Part shown: piece by piece, positions 11,573-24,005 of the stretch
Numbering within the stretch: position 1 is the stretch's first letter
Layout of the letters: every line of letters starts with the position of its first letter
From: Albifimbria verrucaria
Lineage: Eukaryota > Ascomycota > Sordariomycetes > Hypocreales > Stachybotryaceae
Direction: 5' to 3'
DNA length: 64,000 bases
Assembly (NCBI GenBank): GCA_020081605.1
Contig: JAHREC010000009.1
Coordinates: 3,286,001 to 3,350,000, forward strand
Program-made: the position numbers and the translations under genes
Notes under the pieces: generated by a model
What the model saw: only the letters and a program-made list of their open reading frames with translations
What the model was told of the DNA's origin: nothing
The model's database searches: none

Positions 11573-13696
11573 TTACATCAGAGCAGCGCCAACCAGGACA
11601 GCCAGACCGAGACCGAAGGTGGCGCGGACGTTAGAGGCAGCACCGACGGGAGGAGGGGTCTGGACAGGAGCACCAGGGGTGGTGGTGGGCTTGGGAGGAG
11701 AGGTGATGAAGGTAGGAGGAGGAGCAGCGGTGGGAGGAGGAGCGACGCCAGTGGGAGGAACCTCAGGAACACCGGTCTCGGGAACGTCGACAGGCTTGGT
11801 GGGGACGGCCGGGACGGTGGTGGGGATGGTGACCTGGGGAACGGTGATCTCAGTAGAGACGGTGGCGACGGTGCTGCTGCCGGGGATGGTGGTACCATCA
11901 GTGACGCAAGGGACGGTGACGGTCTCGTGGACGACGACGGTGGTGTAAGGAACCGAGGTGACAGTGGGGGTACCGGTAACGGTGATGATCTTGGTGACCT
12001 CGTCGGCGCCGGTGGCAATGCCAGGGTTCTGGGGAATGAAGGGAGCGCAGACACCCTGGAAGAAGGAGACGGCCTCGGCGATGATGTCGTCGCTCTCACC
12101 GTGGGCGTACAGGCACTGGAAGATCTCGTCGACGTACTCCTTCTTGGGGCAGAAGCACTTGGCGTCAGAGTTGTCCTTGCACTCCTTGACGAGGTACAGG
12201 AAGGTGTTCAAGCACTTGGGGACGACCTCAGGGCAAGGAAGGGGCTCATCGGGCTTCTCAGGGGTCTCAGGCTCCTCAGGCTTGCCAGGGGTCTCAGGCT
12301 CCTCAGGCTTGCCGGGCTGCTCAGGAGTGGCAGTAGGCTCGTGGGGCTTGGTGAGGGTCTCAGTGACAGGGCAGATAGTGGTGCTGACAGGAACGGTGAC
12401 AGTGACGACAGCAGTAGTTCCCTTGGCAGGGCAGTCAGGGACCTCAGGGCCGCAGCTGGTGATGGTCTGGACGGAGGTGGTAAAGACAGTGGAGGTGGTG
12501 TCGTAGGTGGTGGTGATGACGGTGCTGGAAGGAGGAACAGTGGTCTCAGCAGAGCTGGTAGACTCAACGGGAGCTCGTCAGAAGTGGTTGACTCGACAGG
12601 AACCTCAGAAGAAGGAGTGCCCTCAGCGGGAGGAGTGTAGGTGACCTCAGCAGGAGGAGTGGTGGTCTCCTCAGCAGGGGGTGGTGGTCTCCTCGGCAGG
12701 AGGAGTGGTGGTCTCCTCAGCGGGGAGTGGTGGTCTCTTCAGCCGGGGAGTAGTGGTCTCCTCAGCCGGGGAGTGGTGGTCGCGTCAGCAGAAGAGGTAG
12801 TGGTCTCCTCGGCAGGGGAGTGGTGGTCTCCTCAGCGGGGAGTGGTGGTCTCTTCAGCAGGAGGGGTGGTGGTCTCCTCAGCAGGGGAGTGGTAGTCTCC
12901 TCGGCAGGAGGAGTGGTGGTCTCCTCGGCAGGGGGTAGTGGTCTCAACGGGAACAGAGGTGGTGGTCTCGACAGGGACGGAGCTGGTGGTCTCGATCACG
13001 GGAACGGAGCTGGTAGGAGGAGTAGGAGGCTGGTGAGGAGGAGTGTAGGGAGGGCGGTCCTCGCAGTCGAAGTCGACGTGGTGAACACCGACGTGGCACT
13101 TCTTGGGCTTCTCGGGCTGCTCAGGGTAGACGAAGTGAACCTTCTTGGCACCACCGCACTGGGTGTTGTGGATGGTGGTACCACCGGCAGAGCAGTGCTG
13201 GGAGTGCTTGCAGACGGAACCGTCAGGCATGTCGTAGTGGAACTCCATGCGGCAGTCGAACTCGACAGTGATGTCGAACTTCTTGACGGAGAAGTCCTTG
13301 TACTTGCGGCCCGAGCCACACTCGAACGAGGGGCAGTCTCCTTCTTGGGACCACACTCACCACGGATGACACGGCCACCGAAGGTGCAGGGAGCAAGGAG
13401 ATCACGCTTCGTGAATTCGTTCTCAGAGGTCCAGCCCTTGAAGTCGAAGCCGTCATACTCCTTGACCTCACCATCGGGGAGGTCCTTCCAGGACCAACCC
13501 TCCTTCTGCTTGTCAACACACTTGTTGGCGCAGTTGGCGGGAACAGGGAAAGGGTTGGCGTTGTGCCATCCACCCCACTGTGATTGTGTAAGTCAGCAAT
13601 GCGAAGCTATCCGGAAGTTAGGCAAGGGCCACTTACGGTAGCAGTGACCTGGGTGACGCTGGCGGCAGCGGCCAGGAGGGCGAAAGAGGTTCTCAT
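11573..13696 (-). CDS. GPI-anchored Thr/Pro-repeat adhesin with cysteine-rich CFEM-like segment (Mad1-like)
   Basis: Start at 13696 gives a 20-residue signal peptide ([20 protein letters not shown]) ending exactly at intron 13578-13636. Exon 2 opens with [16 protein letters not shown] and a cysteine-rich N-terminal domain with [11 protein letters not shown]. Then come a serine/threonine stretch, octapeptide [12 protein letters not shown] repeats (12664-12940), a second T/V-rich region, EEPETPGKP repeats, and a six- to eight-cysteine segment around [14 protein letters not shown] resembling a CFEM domain. A Pro/Thr stalk and a hydrophobic tail ending [14 protein letters not shown] fit a GPI signal. 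Total of about 690 codons. From memory this architecture and length match Metarhizium Mad1 adhesins. Frame breaks: near 13339-13346, within many repeat units, and at G3 12569-12571. It should act at the cell wall. Confidence 0.75.
12664..12940. repeat. Coding minisatellite of about twelve 22-24 bp units
   Basis: Units on + begin GGTCTCCTC and contain a variable G-run before GTGGT. Lengths counted: 22, 24, 22, 23, 23, 24, 23, 22, 24, 23, 24, 22. Full 24-bp units encode T-T-P-P-A-E-E-T on the minus strand. Shortened units differ almost only in G-run length. Confidence 0.85.
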
Positions 13697-16600
13697 TTTG
13701 AAGTCTTTTGTTTGGTTGGTTGTATAGCGAGTGCGATAAAGTGTTTAGTTGTTTAGATACTAAGAAAGAAAGTTGGTTTGTATTAAGGGGTGGTGGGTCA
13801 AAGGTAACGAATGACTTTGTCCCTAAGAAAAGAGAGTTGTTTGCACAGAAAACAAAAAATGAGATAAGAAAAGAAGCTGATGAGATGAGAGAGGAAAGCC
13901 CAAGAGAAACTGGAGGATATCCAGATCTATATACCAAGCCGTCAAGGCTGGGCAGGACACAGACGTGGGCGGGTGTGGGTGGGTATGGCGTGGTCTGGTC
14001 TGAATGTTTCTTTCTTTGACCACAAGCCCCAGTCGAGGTGCGGCGCAGGGGTCTGGTCTGTCGAGGGGGTGAAAGGGAGAGGGTGGACGACGAGACGGTG
14101 CGATGCCATCGTGGCCAGCCATTGTCATCCTGCCTAGGTGCCAACGAGGCACGCCCCATGTTGCAGTAGCCCACAACGGGCAGCGCTACCCACCCAAGGC
14201 GGAGGCGACTGACTGATGACCCCTGCGCGGGAGCCATGAATGCAGTCTGTGTGGTGTGAGAGACATAGAGAGAGAAGAGTGGGGAGCGATGGGATGGAAT
14301 CGACCCCTTGCTGTCTAGCGACTGGCCGTGGTGGATTGGATGTGGAAGTGCAAGTGGAAGTGGGAAGTTTTCTGAGCGTCTCGCCCTGTGGAGGTCCCTT
14401 ACCATGCCTTGTTGCCCTTCCCTTACTACAGCGCTGGCACCAAGCCCGTTTGGGGCGCCGCCTGGGCCAGTGAAAAGGCCCTTAAACCGCTGTAGACGCT
14501 TCTGCAGGGGTTCACAAGGCTCCACCAAAGCCGGTGGCCCAGGGCCCTGATTAGGCATCGTGCCGCCTAACTTGAGGGGATCCATTTGCGGTTGGCAATT
14601 GGCAACCTTGCCTTGTACCTTTTCTCGTCATCGGCTGTGCAAGGGTACATGCCATTTCGAGCTGCCTTGTTGCTTCTGGTGTTCTATTTTCATCAAGAAG
14701 CTCCGGTCAGGCGCATCCTACCGGCACCTTCCTCTACAACCTTCCCGGCCTTGTCTTGCCTTGCCTTGCCTCGCTCTGGCTCACCTCACCTCATCCTCAC
14801 TTGTGCAAAAACAACAAAGCCATCCCAAAAGGCAACGTCGGTTTCAATCCCGGTGCCGGTCAATTGCTTTTCGGTACCTCGTGCGGCTCCAGAGCGCCCT
14901 CCACACCCACAACAAATCACAGGATCCATCCGTCTCGCGGATACGGGCGGATGTCTGTGCCTGGTCTGCCAAGGTTCATGGACTGCTCGCTGGTACTATG
15001 TAGCCCACTCTCGATGCCCCACGAGACACCGTCCGTCCAGTCGCTCCATCTCGAATCGACAAGTCGCCGCGCTGTTGGCGCCCATGAAACCGCCGCGCCA
15101 AATGGATACGGTACGGGTGAGCCAGTCAGAACCGCCCCTCTGCACTCTGTCTGCTACCAAGCGACTGCCGATGTCCAACCGACCAGGTCACCGAGCGAGC
15201 CGCTTTCTGAGTCGTCTGAAACGCTCAGCCACTGAGCAGCCGGCCAATCCCTGTCCAGGGGTTGCTCGCTCGACTACTGCAGGTACAAGCGGTTGCACGC
15301 CAGCCAGTCCACACCAGTCCATACCCCTGTCCGCCCTCCATCAGCAAACCTGCTCGCCGTCCATCTTGTCCAGTCGCTGAGGGATCAGACACCAGACAAG
15401 CAAACGCCATAACTTTAGTCACTGCCTTTGCGCCGCTGCCATCTAATCGATTCCCTCTCAATATGACTTGGCTGCCTGTGCACGCGCACAAACACCAAGC
15501 CCAACTATCCTTTAATTCAGATGAGCAAGAGACCCCACGCGACAGTTGTCTGTGACTTCGCTATCCTTTTTCCCGACTATTCGCTGTTCGCCTCTCCCTA
15601 TATCCATCAAGCCCGCTTTACACACCTCGGTGGTAGGTGCCGGCTTGCACAGCCCTAACCTCCCATGCCTAGGAGCCAGGCCGGCAGATTGAATCTTCAT
15701 GCAATGGCACGCATGGCAGAGAAGAATCCTGGCACGGGCCAGTTTTTCCTCTCTACATTCAGTGGCTACTCTCGCTACAAACCAAAAATGGATCTTGGAT
15801 ATGCTTCCTTGCTTGCTCTCGTCATATGCTCTAAGCATATCGTACGCCCGAGCACATTCTACGCCCTGGTACCGGTACCTTTGCCGTCCATCTGCCAAGT
15901 ATGTCATCGTAATCCGGGGTGCGATCGCCTGTGCTTTCAATAGTCTGATTCCGTTCATCAAAGTCCAAATTTGACCCTCATCAATTGTATTGCGTACAAT
16001 TTCTGGTTCTCCTGTTTTCTCGGAAAGTGCCCTTTTTCGCTTCTCAAGTCCGAACCCGCCTATACGCTTGGTCGTCGCCATCACTATGTTGACACCTGCT
16101 TTCTTCCTCTTTCCAGACAGGCCAAGCCGCTTGTGGTTGCCGTCCAGATCTCTCACCACATCGCTGGAGACGGCTCCACATAGGAAGCTAACGGGCCCTA
16201 TAACAGACTGAATAATCACTGTCTCTATGTTGCCCAGGACTAGGATGTTTCACTGGCCCGCCACTTCACCGCACGGGCAAGCTTTCAGCATGTACTCCGT
16301 ACTCACTTTGGCGGCAAGCTTCCCCAGCGGCTCGCTGATCTGGTCTCGGACGCTGGCCAGCCCAGGCCTGGCCCGGCGACTCGCTTCCAAAGATATCACA
16401 CTGCTGACCGAGCCGCCGGCACTTGGAAGGCCACTGACCTCGTTCGTTATTGCTGAAGATGTTCTACGAACCACAGTTGTCCGCGCGCCTACAGATCACA
16501 ATGATCGACAACGTCCACAACGGACTTCTGATCGACGCGGCGTCGCGCTGTGTACTTTCGATGCACCACTAAGCTTAAACCCTTCCCGGCAAAGGGATCC

Positions 16601-19600
16601 AGCTGCAGACGACCAGTCCACCGGTCGGTCTATCATAGTACCGCCGTGGTTGCATCATATCTTCCCCAAAAGGAACCCAGCTCCTGCTAACCAAGCGGCT
16701 CTGTGCTAAATGTTGTCCAGCGCTGTAGGAATATGGCACAGTAGCACTCACCATCCGCTGCCACCTGAATCTGGAAACACGAACAGACCCCTATCCTCGT
16801 TAATTTCCCAGTCAACAGGGTTTACTCGCGCCCGTGCCCTTCTGTTGCACCCCAGTCGCCTTTGCCTTCTGCAGAATCTTCCACATGTGGGTGCCCCAGT
16901 CAGTGACGCATGGGCCCTCTCCGGGGTTCAGGCCCCGTCGACAAGGTCACTGGCAACCATGAACATCCATGGCGATAACATCTAAACAGTTCTTGGTGCC
17001 TTATCCACAGTACCGAGATAGAAGAGCATCTTTTGAGTCAATCCACTCATGCAAGCTATTGTCTTGGCCTAGTGGTGAGGTCGGTGGTATGCCCACCTGA
17101 TCAGATGTTAAAGTTGGTGATAACCGCTATACGATGGCCATTAATGCTGTGCAGCGACAGGTTGCAGCCACCACTGCCGATTCAAACGTTAAAACTCTCT
17201 TCTTCCCCGCCCAAGCATTCAGCTGGAGTTGTTGAAACTCAGATACTACCTGAATTGTTGCGTGTTTACTTATTCAACTAGGTGTTCCTGCTGAACCCTG
17301 TCGCAACCCGACTCACTTGGATCAGCAAAACCTCCGAAGCCCCAGGGTTGTCCCTCGGAACCTCCGGGCCCTGTCCGGCCATGTATATCATAGGCTGTTA
17401 ATGCCACCCTAGGCCCGAACCAATACCCTCGTCACGCTTTCCAAAGATGGATGTTTGCTCCATGGTCTATTATCTACCTATAGTACTGTGAGATTTTTCG
17501 GGCTAGGATTCCTTACGAACTGATGACTTGATGCTCGTTCGGTTATCCGCCTTATCATCGGTCCCGGGTCCGGTTTTTCGGTGAGTGTAACACTGGTGGC
17601 CAGGGGTCCCACAAGGAGCACGAATTAGCACAGGCGGCAGCAGGTTATGCCGTGTGGTAGTAGTAAAGTCTTTGCTTTTTACGGGACGGGATGCTGCGAT
17701 GCAGACTGTCTCATCACACCAAGTTGCTTTGTTCAGTAAGTGACTTTTGCGTAGGTGATGTATGTCTCTGTGTGATGTGTCTAGTATTCATCCTTGGCCC
17801 CAGGGGCGATGTTTTACCGGCCCTCTCTGTAGTGCCGCCTAGACCAATTATGCGCTCGACTGAGTTTCGATCAGAGTGAAGATCACAACCCTTTAGAGCT
17901 ACGGCAGATCCCAACAAGTCTGCCTAGTTGTCTAACCACAAGGCGATCAACGTGGTTTTTTATTCCCGAAGCCGCTGGACACTACTGTATGTCTGTCAAT
18001 GCCATCAATTAATCCCCACTGATCAACCAATCGCTCGTTGATTACCGTACCTGTGCTTAATGTTTTCCTTTGCATGCACAGCAGATCCGCCAAGTTGCAT
18101 GAATACATGACTTGACTTTTGGGTAGCGCCTCGACATGCCGTATTTTCGGGCTGTCTAAACAATTCACGATCTGCTGGGTACAGGGTAGGATCGAAGCGC
18201 CAGGGATTTTTACTCGTGGTCAAGATCCACTCGCCTACTCGCCTTGCCGTGTCTCAACTTGATGGCCCGATCGTGGCTGTGAAGAGAAGAGACGGGCTAG
18301 TGGGACCGACCTCGGTTGCCATGATTCAGGTCACGGTCAGCGAGGGCCCGGATCTCCTAGCCGCCTCTTTTTTTCTCTTTGGCAGACGATCTGCAGAGCC
18401 TGACTTGGTGGTGGTTGTGGGGTTCAAGGGGACGGGCGTGGTTTCATGTTGCGTCCACCTGAAGCAGGCTAACCCAGCTTCAGAAAGGCCAGCCTTTGCT
18501 CTCTTCGGACGACGTCTTCCACCGTCGGCACACGTGTTGGGACCGACGCCACCACTACGCAGAAGGAGACTTGCCGTTCTGGGATGGGACCACGCTTTGG
18601 TCTCGTTGTGGGATTCAGCTGCAGCATGCGAGAGATCCCATCACGTCGCCGATCACATCAGAGCTGGTCGAGCAGCCAGCCAGGGGAGCTTGGGGCAGCT
18701 CGCGTCCAAAATATCCCGAACAAATTTTACCTGATTACCACACTGCAGTGTGCTCCATGTCGAGATACTAGGAGGAAAAAAAGCCTCTGACTGTACGGAG
18801 TTGCTCTTTGCTCCATGGGGAGCTCCCGAGCTTGGGCCTCTGTGTGTGACAGCACACCTGAGGGATTGCTCCGGGTAGTACCAGTCTCGCGTGTACGTAC
18901 GCACATCTGTCGATGTGTGCCGATATTCGCCCCAGACGGGAGGACACTGCTCTCCCCATAGGGAACGACGGGACGCGCGTATAAGCTTAAATCTGACCAA
19001 CAACACCACGAGTCTAAGCAATCAGATAGCCAAGCCTTGATGGCCGCAGCCAAGGGCTTACCACCGCCCCAATTGGACGGGCAAGCCTGCCCTTTGCGTT
19101 GAGCTGCGTGAACCACGAAGCACTTCAATCTGGTCAACAAGTTTACGCCAGGCTAACCTAACCCCTTGCCCTTCTCGACACCTCCTAGGAAGCCGTTCCT
19201 TCGGTTGAGCTGCGTTGTGCTACCTACTACGTAGTATGTAAGCTTTTATTTATTTATGGAGGGGCGTTCGACGCACGCACGCACGTACCCTCATCTCGCT
19301 CCCTCGTCGGATTGCGATCCCGTGCAGATGGTTGCTGACTGCGCTGCCAGGATCCGCTCAATGGTGAACTGTATTCCATTCCTCCAAATTTCCCGGATAG
19401 GGAGGTTGCGGTGCCTGTGGTGAATCCTCGAAATTGCCGCTTTAGGGGCTGGCTGGGCCAAGATAGCCAATAAGCAAAACATTGTGCCACGGGACAAGGC
19501 TACGAGGCTCTACATGGCGTTCACGGTAAGGGGTGGATAGTTTGCTGCAGAGCGATCTGCGCTCGTTCTATTGAATTGGGTATACTCGGTGTAAGACGGG

Positions 19601-19602
19601 CG
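13697..19602. other. Long stretch without a recognisable gene
   Basis: About 5.9 kb between the adhesin and VMS1. The first 400 bases are purine-rich on + (pyrimidine-rich on the adhesin strand), as in leaders of strongly expressed fungal genes. The rest is fairly GC-rich, with several 150-330 codon open frames that overlap one another on both strands and show no domain, splice logic or plausible composition. Short CCTTG-type repeats occur near 14750-14775. I see no RNA gene. Confidence 0.45.
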
Positions 19603-21594
19603 TTAGCCACCACTCTGTAATTTCTTCAACCGCTCCTCTGCAGCGCGCGCTCGCCTCTCCCTCTCCAGTCGCATCCGCATCTCGGGTGTAAGTCCTCGAG
19701 ACTCCTCTTCTCTCCGCTCTTGAGGCGTCTTTGCTAGGCCTGCTGCGAGCGTGTTCCCCTTTGCCTTTCTGCTTTCTGGCACCTGCGGACCTTCAGACCG
19801 CAGCCTCTCCTCCTCTGCCTTGCGGCGCTCTGATTCCTTCCTATCCGCCTCGTTCTTCTCACGCTCATCACGCTTGTCGGCATCTGCCTTGGTCATCGCC
19901 ACGGGTACCTTGGCCGCCTCCCAATCCCAACGAGACTCTCCCAGCTCTGACCGAGCCACACGAAAAGCGTCTCTGGTAGAGCGATCGCCGGCAAGCTCAA
20001 AGGGCATCTTGCCGTCACGGTTCGGGAGGATGGGGCTCGCCCCTCCTCTTGTAAGTAGACCCAATACTAGCGTGGCTGCGTTCTGCGCAGCAGCGAGATG
20101 AAGCGGCCGAGGGGCATGGTGGTTCTGCTCCGGTGGCTGGAACTCGAAGTCTGCACTGAGCTCGTTGTTCTTCAGATACGACAGCAGAGCGGGCAGCTTC
20201 GACCGACGAACAAAGGCTTGGAGTTGCGAGGTATGTAGCAGGGCCGTCTCCTCTTCCTCGGAGAGCTTGGGCTTCGTAGGTGCAGGACTTGATGCCTTCG
20301 GAGTGGGTGACGCGGATGCTGATTCCTTAACCTCCTTTGCCGGGTCGATCTCGCAGACCTTTAGCCGAGTCAGTTCGATGAAGGACCGCATCAGTTCCTT
20401 CTGCGTTGCTCTCCGTGTGCTGAAAGGAAAGCCGCGTAGTCGTGTGTCATTATGTCGTAGCACCTGATCTTCATAAGGTCCGAATAGTGTCCTCCTGTTA
20501 GTTGCACCAGTAGCTCTAACGAACAGCAGCTCCGAGGTATCTAAGAGAGCCTTCCAGTCCTTCAATAGTGTCCGGACATCATTTACCAAGGCCGTCTCGT
20601 TGTATCGACGCAAGCTCGAACCCGCGGAATGAGCATTGCCCTTTGCGTTGTCATTGGCTGATTGCGAACCTCCCTGCTTTCGACGAGTGGTATATCGGTG
20701 GAAAGTCTTGTGTGCAAGCACAGTCGCCTCGCGATTCATCGTAGTGTTTCCCTTTGTAGGTCTTGGCGCAAGCGAGACAACCATGGCAGCGAAGTGCCCG
20801 CCGCCAATCATACATAGGAAGATGTGCGGTCCCTTGTAAGCTATTTCTGGCAACGAGCCGTCCTTGTTTGGCCTGGGCATGGCTATCGGCGCTACTTGCT
20901 TCTTTCTCAAGACGGATACTAGGTCGGTCTGTCGTTGTTCCTCCCCAGTGAGGATGGCGCGATATAGTCCAAAGTAGGTCTTTTCTGGGAGTACTGGGGA
21001 GCTGAACCATATCAGCGATGGCTTGCCTCCACCTCGCTTCGTTGAGCCGTCTTCCTCCTCATCTCCACCCTCGACGGCTCCTCTCTTGTCTGCTAGCTTG
21101 GCCTGCCTCTTCAAGAGAGTCGAAAGCACAGAGTCTTGCCGACCGGCATCGTCTTCTTCGTCGGACTCTGTGGAGTCTTCACCTGACAAAGACTCGTCGA
21201 GCTCTCCGACCAACTTCTCGAATTCGACCTCCGACACAGGAGCCTGGCCGCGAAGCTTCTGCTTCAGGTTGTAGTGGTGCAGATCGGACTTGAGATGGCT
21301 ACGTTGGTCTAGGAGGGTGGCAAAGGACAGGCTACACAGGGAGCACGCCTGCGACCCAACGAGGTTCTCGGAGGAGGGGCTGGGGCTGGGTTCGCTTCGC
21401 GCGTTGGCTGCTTCTAGGGCTGCGGCGGCGGCAGTGTCGGCGTCGTCTTTGAGGACCAGGGTCTCGAGAACCTCTGGTGGGAGATCATAGACTAGAGCGC
21501 ATGGTTAGACAAAGATGCGATGCGACAGCGGGGTGGGGTGGCTGAGTCTACCGTAGAGCGGGCGGCGCAAGAGGTCGTCTTGCTTGGAAGCCAT
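19603..21594 (-). CDS. VMS1: VMS1/ANKZF1-family peptidyl-tRNA endonuclease (release factor)
   Basis: Releases nascent chains from stalled 60S-tRNA complexes in ribosome quality control and links to Cdc48 at mitochondria (family knowledge). Exon 1 is 21552-21594, the intron 21492-21551, exon 2 19603-21491; the sum is 644 codons with a clean frame. Visible: an N-terminal C2H2-like finger (CSLCSLSF...HLKSDLHHYNLKQKLRG), an acidic linker, and the VLRF1 domain with FLCMIGGGHFAAM and HRYTTRRKQGGSQS. The Gln in GGSQS fits the catalytic position. Then RRYNE...LLKDWKALLDTSELLFVRA, ankyrin-like LHLAAAQNAATLVLGLL, a charged coiled coil and a VIM-like RRARAAEERLKKL end. It is the only long gene here with no frame break. 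Confidence 0.95.
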
Positions 21595-23126
21595 GACAGC
21601 TCTTTGTGTTGGTCGTCTGTGTTGGTGCTATCTTGGGGTGCCTGCGAGCAGGTGGCGGGCCTTGGTTATTTGAAGGAAGTGAGCGCGGCTGATTTGAAAG
21701 CTTTCAGCAGATGGTCGCATCTGAGTCAAGCGGCAAAGGCACAGCCCACCAAACCCCACCATGCGTCATACCCGCCAGCTCCTCTATATTTATACTTGGC
21801 CCCACACCTTGGTAGAGCTGCTTGAGCCCTGAGTTACCCTGTAAGCCCCAACGTTACTCGCCGTCCAACTGCGCATCCAACAAAGTGACTCAATAGGACA
21901 TGGATTGCCAGGTTGAAATGTCTACCTTGGTAGACACAAAGACAACTTGATGCATCAATTAAACTGTGTTGTGCAAGCCCATCCCTGCAATTCCTAAGTA
22001 ATAGACTAGATCCATTCATGAGACACGGGTGGTTCACCAACAAGCCGCGTCGTAGCCACGAAAGGCAACTGGTACCTAATCCAAGTACTCTCCATGGTAC
22101 ACCATAGGGCAAGGTTGAGGCTCTTATTCACTGGCTGTGATGCTGTTGATGATGGCTTCAATTACCATCTGCCTAACGGGTCACCTGGCCGTTTAACCTT
22201 TGGCCCACTTGAAGACGATGAATGCCGCGATTTGACAACCTTCAAATCAGCAGAGTGACACGCATCCTCCAACAAGCCATTCTTTAGATATTAATCCTGT
22301 CAATGCAGTAAAAAAACAGTGTGTAGACAGCTCGCTCATGCTTTCCTCGTGCAATTATGACTCTCATGTTCTGTATTACGGTTCTATTTCATTGCCTGAG
22401 TTTGCCTTTCGTATTCCCCGGACATGACATTCTCGACAGGTGCCATCGCTGTGCTGAGAGATGATGATGGAGGATGTGGCCGATTCCTTTCCTTAAGTTT
22501 AAACAACCTTATTAGCTATGAAGGCCTCTGGTCTATATATGCTGACCTGGATGATAAAAGGAACTAATGAGATGGATTATATGGGGAGGAGAATGCGTAG
22601 ACAGAGAAACTGATACTTTATGATGCCGTGTGAGTCCACAGCATCTAACAAGAGACCTAGAAATCGGATTAACTTTTGTAAGCGTCTTGTAATGATTGAT
22701 GATCCACAGCCATAGAACCATGCGAGGAGCCTCGAAACTTTTCACCCCTATACATCAACACACGCGCATGATAAGTAAATAAGGATAGACCCTAGTCTAG
22801 TGGTCAGCTGAGGGGTTTGTAAGTACTGCCTAATCTGAGGTTTAGGGGAGACGCATGGCCGCAATGGTGTATTCCTGCATTGGGGTAAAGGATCAGTGCT
22901 CAGATTAGTGTTAGAATATGTTGGCGACGTACTCTGTGCACTCAATAATACTGGGTGGTTCAGCAGGTCAAGGCAGAGGCAGGGCTATAGACGCAGGTAG
23001 TCCTATAAGTCTTTGGTTCTAAATAACAATGAATGTCTCGAGATACTGAGCGATGATGCCCTCTCGATTAAATCTGTAGTCAAGCCTCTAGGTTACTTGC
23101 CTGCCTACTACAAAGGCCATAAAATG
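21595..23126. other. Intergenic upstream of VMS1
   Basis: Promoter side of VMS1 and 3' side of the next gene. Short chance frames only; nothing recognised. Confidence 0.5.
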
Positions 23127-24005
23127 CTACATATCAAGTGATAAGCCCTGGTTTCCCAACTCTTCCGGGTTCAGGAGCTCCCCAGTTTCAACCAACCTAC
23201 TTAATCCTTCCTTATCTTTGCAACATTTATAGCACTCTAGGTAATCCTCTGGAAGAAACCTTGCTATTGCCTGGGCCAAATTCTGATAGCACTTCCGGTA
23301 AGCATCTGGGTCCAAAGTCCCTGGCCATCTCTCCATTCCTGGGGAAATAACCAGCAAACTCCCAATCAATTAAGGCCTTAACTTGAAGAGTTTGAGGGTC
23401 CATGATGATGTTTTGCGCTGCTATATCTCCATGCTGAAAAACATACTCTGGTTTTTCCAAAGGGAGGATCTTCCAATTCTTCTTCTCTTGCCATGGAAGT
23501 TCAACATCAGGGGCAAGCCAAGAAGGGGCATAACAAATCCGTCGATGCCCCGTTCTTGAGACTTTAAATTAGCCAGTTGCGGTAAAACAACATCCGTGAT
23601 GAAGCCCAGTGCATTTGAGTAAGCTTGTTCTGAGCATACTTTGCATGGAGTATCTCGTGTATGTTTCTCACCCTCTGGCCTTAAGCAACCTCGTGTCCCA
23701 ATCTCTCTTAGCGTCAAGCCGTGGATGAACTCTGTAACCAAGTACCGTCGGCCATCTGGAAATTTTCCATGGTCAAGTAATTTCGGCACAGGAATGGTTG
23801 TGTGTCGAGAAACTAATGCTAAAGCCTTAGCTTCATTGGTGATCCGTTCGTGGTTCCTATAAATTATTAGGATTATTATATAAATATTTATATGAACTTC
23901 TTACCATGATCTACGCCATATGAACTCAGGATTACCTGGGTATGGATTGTGGAAAGGAAGGCGTGAAATTTTTGTGAATGTTGTAGCAGTGAATTTGTAT
24001 TCCAT
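23127..24005 (-). CDS. APH-fold phosphotransferase (aminoglycoside phosphotransferase/choline kinase-like)
   Basis: Start at 24005 (MEYKFTATTFTKISRLPFHN), intron 23857-23904, stop at 23127-23129. Blocks: NHERITNEAKALALVSRHTTIPVPKLLDHG (N-lobe), YLVTEFIHGLTLREIG (hinge), FQHGDIAAQNIIMD (Brenner-type catalytic loop with the catalytic Asp and metal-binding Asn) and ALIDWEFAGYFP (metal-binding Asp). The C-terminal helix has FLPEDYLECYKCC. Frame breaks at G4 23525-23528 and G4 23341-23344, each one base short. Fungi have many such genes of unknown substrate. It is transcribed divergently from a second APH-fold gene 1 kb away. Confidence 0.75.

Noticed and set aside
11429..12640. 403-codon + strand frame rich in Gly/Arg/Asp
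   Set aside because: It is the antisense of the adhesin coding strand; its composition simply mirrors Thr/Pro/Val codons.
12664..12940. Regular short repeats that could suggest a CRISPR array
   Set aside because: No spacers: units abut directly and encode a protein repeat in a eukaryotic gene.
13593..14585. 330-codon minus frame upstream of the adhesin
   Set aside because: Covers the adhesin intron and leader; no domain, and the real start with signal peptide lies at 13696.
14586..16709. Several 150-260 codon + frames
   Set aside because: They overlap each other in different frames, lack domains or splice logic, and look like chance frames in GC-rich DNA.
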